Origin: Zymomonas sp.
Lineage (GTDB): Bacteria; Pseudomonadota; Alphaproteobacteria; Sphingomonadales; Sphingomonadaceae
Reading direction: 5' to 3'
NCBI GenBank assembly: GCA_027489105.1
Contig: JAIYAJ010000439.1
Span: 1 to 13,966, forward strand
DNA: 13,966 bases
The position numbers and the translations under genes were made by a program. Shown here in pieces: positions 12,836-13,966 of this stretch (within the stretch, counting starts at the first letter, position 1; every line of letters starts with the position of its first letter). The notes under the pieces were generated by a model. That model did no database searches, was not told the origin of the DNA, and saw nothing but the letters and a program-made list of their open reading frames with translations.

Positions 12836-13630
12836 TCAAAAGCGGCGCGATATCCCTGCATAGAGTTCGACATCGGTGGCCGCGTGGTTGAGACCGGCGT
12901 TCACGCCGATGTCGAGCTGCAGATCATCAGCCGGCTTCAGCCCCATCGACAGGCCCGCCATGTGAAAGGTCTGGTGGCCCGACGGATCGAGATCGCGCTC
13001 CAGTTGATATTCGATCGTCGCGCTGATCCGATCCGACAATTTATCGGTCAGCCCGACGACATTGGCATAAGCCAGATGCCGTCCCGACCGATCTTCGTCG
13101 ACCGCTGCCTCGACCGACGGCATCAGCGCGAAGGAGAGATGGTCGTTCAGTTCGAACGACAACGGCACTTCCAACCCCGCCGACCAGTCCCCCGCACCAG
13201 CAGCGGCGCCGCCGGTCGGAAGCGTGCCCTTGACCATCACCGCCAGCGACGTGCCGCTGCCATCGGGATTCTTGAGGTTACGCCGAAGAGCAAGGACGAC
13301 ATCTCCGACTCCGTTCTGCGACGTGGCGCCGCGCCCGACATGCCGGCCGAAGCTCGTCCATCCGATCTGCACCTCCGCATGATCGGCGATCCCCCTGCGT
13401 ATGAGCAGGTCGCCAAGCAGCAGGTCGGTGGTGCGTCCGCCCCCGCTTGGGCTGTCGCGCGCCCAGTCCGCCAGCCCGACCTCGACCGAGGTCGCTCCGA
13501 CATCCATCGTGCAGGTCGGGTTGCCGATGCCGGGGCGGTCAGGACAATAGTCTCTCGGTTCGGCCCAGACCGTCGATCCGGCCCCGGCCAGCGCCATCGA
13601 CAGGCTCGCAATGATGACCCGGCGAACCAT
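12836..13630 (-). CDS. Predicted outer-membrane beta-barrel protein (PF13557, MetA-pathway/transporter-like)
   Basis: A 264-residue exported protein. Residues 1-23 form a signal peptide (Arg-rich start, hydrophobic core, cut near VWA/EP). The mature part begins with a Cys-containing motif (YCPDRPGIGNPTC, Cys29 and Cys40, a possible disulfide). It then alternates amphipathic strands such as TSVEVGLADWARD, HAEVQIGWTSF and ATIEYQLERDL, and ends in phenylalanine (YAGISRRF), as outer-membrane barrels do. This matches the family annotated as putative MetA-pathway of phenol degradation or simply transporter, although a link to phenol is usually unproven. The ATG at 13630 has AAGGA about 6 bases upstream and directly opens the signal peptide; an earlier in-frame ATG at 13681 lacks this. 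It is convergent with rpoH and divergent from the next gene. Confidence 0.82.
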   Translation of the reverse strand: MVRRVIIASLSMALAGAGSTVWAEPRDYCPDRPGIGNPTCTMDVGATSVEVGLADWARDSPSGGGRTTDLLLGDLLIRRGIADHAEVQIGWTSFGRHVGRGATSQNGVGDVVLALRRNLKNPDGSGTSLAVMVKGTLPTGGAAAGAGDWSAGLEVPLSFELNDHLSFALMPSVEAAVDEDRSGRHLAYANVVGLTDKLSDRISATIEYQLERDLDPSGHQTFHMAGLSMGLKPADDLQLDIGVNAGLNHAATDVELYAGISRRF

Positions 13631-13663
13631 GAACTTTCCTTGTGGCTGTGACCTGTCCCACTG

Positions 13664-13683
13664 ACATATGCCATGGCACATGT
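13664..13683. promoter_or_regulatory. Near-perfect 20-bp palindrome in a divergent intergenic region
   Basis: The halves ACATATGCCA and TGGCACATGT are complementary at 9 of 10 positions, with one G-T-type mismatch. The centre lies midway in the 66-base gap between the outer-membrane protein gene (start 13630) and the divergent membrane protein (start 13697). Position and symmetry fit an operator for a dimeric regulator controlling one or both genes. No regulator gene is in the window. Confidence 0.45.
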
Positions 13684-13696
13684 TACTGGCGCGTTC

Positions 13697-13966
13697 ATGA
13701 TGGGGGAAGAAAACACGCCGCGGCGGGCGAGGCGCGGTGATCGGGCTTTGGGGCTGTCGATGGCGATCATCGTCGGCTGTCTGCTGGCCTCCGCGCTGGT
13801 CGACGGCACCTCTTTCGACGACCTCTGGACTCTCTATCTTGCCGATGTCGACAAGCCCATCGAGACGCTAGCCCATCTTCGCTGGTCGCTCGACATCCGT
13901 CCGCCAGTGTTTGATGGCTGGGCATCGCTCCTGTCGCGGCTGGGGCTCGACATGGTTGCCGTCGCA
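13697..13966 (+). CDS. Predicted membrane protein, N-terminal part; resembles GT-C (family 39-like) glycosyltransferases
   Basis: An open frame of 90 codons runs from the ATG at 13697 to the right window edge without a stop. It begins with an Arg-rich, polar tail (TPRRARRGDRA), then a hydrophobic segment (LSMAIIVGCLLASALV, about 20-35) consistent with a first membrane helix with a cytoplasmic N-terminus. Next comes an acidic stretch (DGTSFDDLWTLYLADVD) and DIRPPVFDGWASLL. This layout recalls the first periplasmic loop of GT-C polyprenyl-phosphate-sugar transferases, where a D-x-H-P-P-L-like motif follows the first helix; here it reads D-I-R-P-P-V. Codon use is GC3-rich like its neighbours. 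A second ATG directly follows the first (13700). Coding status is fairly sure; the family is a tentative reading from a fragment. Confidence 0.65.
   Translation, partial: MMGEENTPRRARRGDRALGLSMAIIVGCLLASALVDGTSFDDLWTLYLADVDKPIETLAHLRWSLDIRPPVFDGWASLLSRLGLDMVAVA

Noticed and set aside
1..13966. Search by eye for tRNA genes, insertion sequences, CRISPR repeats, attachment sites and restriction or defence genes
   Set aside because: No repeated spacer pattern, transposase motif, long terminal inverted repeat, tRNA cloverleaf or defence domain was seen.

Overview
The window is compact, GC-rich alphaproteobacterial chromosome. Several things point to the Sphingomonadales: a ChpT phosphotransferase (specific to the alphaproteobacterial CckA-ChpT-CtrA pathway), an RpoH-type sigma factor with an intact RpoH box, a type A RNase P RNA, a PF13557-type outer-membrane protein of a kind common in sphingomonads, and strong G/C bias at third codon positions. 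The genus is an inference. I see no insertion sequence, prophage, CRISPR array or tRNA; this reads as core chromosome.

Layout. Left part, minus strand: the start of msrA (cut by the window edge), a gap of about 330 bases with one weak small-ORF candidate, a secreted M28 zinc peptidase, the RNase P RNA gene with a plausible promoter, a small two-helix membrane protein, and a zinc amidase of AmiD-like architecture without a signal peptide. Middle, all minus strand: a tight chemotaxis operon read in the order unknown helical protein - cheA - cheW - cheY - cheB - cheR. Upstream of it on the same strand lie chpT and a JAMM/MPN metalloprotease gene. Right part, plus strand: an RluD-family pseudouridine synthase divergent from the JAMM gene by only 17 bases, then rpoH with a structured leader. 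A convergent outer-membrane protein gene follows on the minus strand. The window ends with the start of a plus-strand membrane protein that looks like a GT-C type glycosyltransferase.

How the genes work together. CheA, CheW, CheY, CheB and CheR are the core of a chemosensory pathway. CheR and CheB would methylate and demethylate receptors, CheW couples receptors to CheA, and CheA phosphorylates CheY and CheB. No receptor (MCP), CheD, CheX or CheZ gene is present here, so receptors must be encoded elsewhere. CheA is unusual: it has no P2 domain, two CheW-like domains in tandem, and a C-terminal receiver-like tail that appears to lack the phospho-acceptor aspartate. A TTAA-N7-TTTA motif close to the CtrA consensus lies between the unknown gene and cheA. 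Together with chpT next door, this suggests (but does not prove) that chemotaxis is tied to the cell-cycle phosphorelay.

No wholly new system is evident. The best leads are the CheA architecture, the unknown gene at the head of the operon, the chpT/CtrA link, the structured rpoH leader, and a near-perfect 20-bp palindrome between the divergent genes at the right end.
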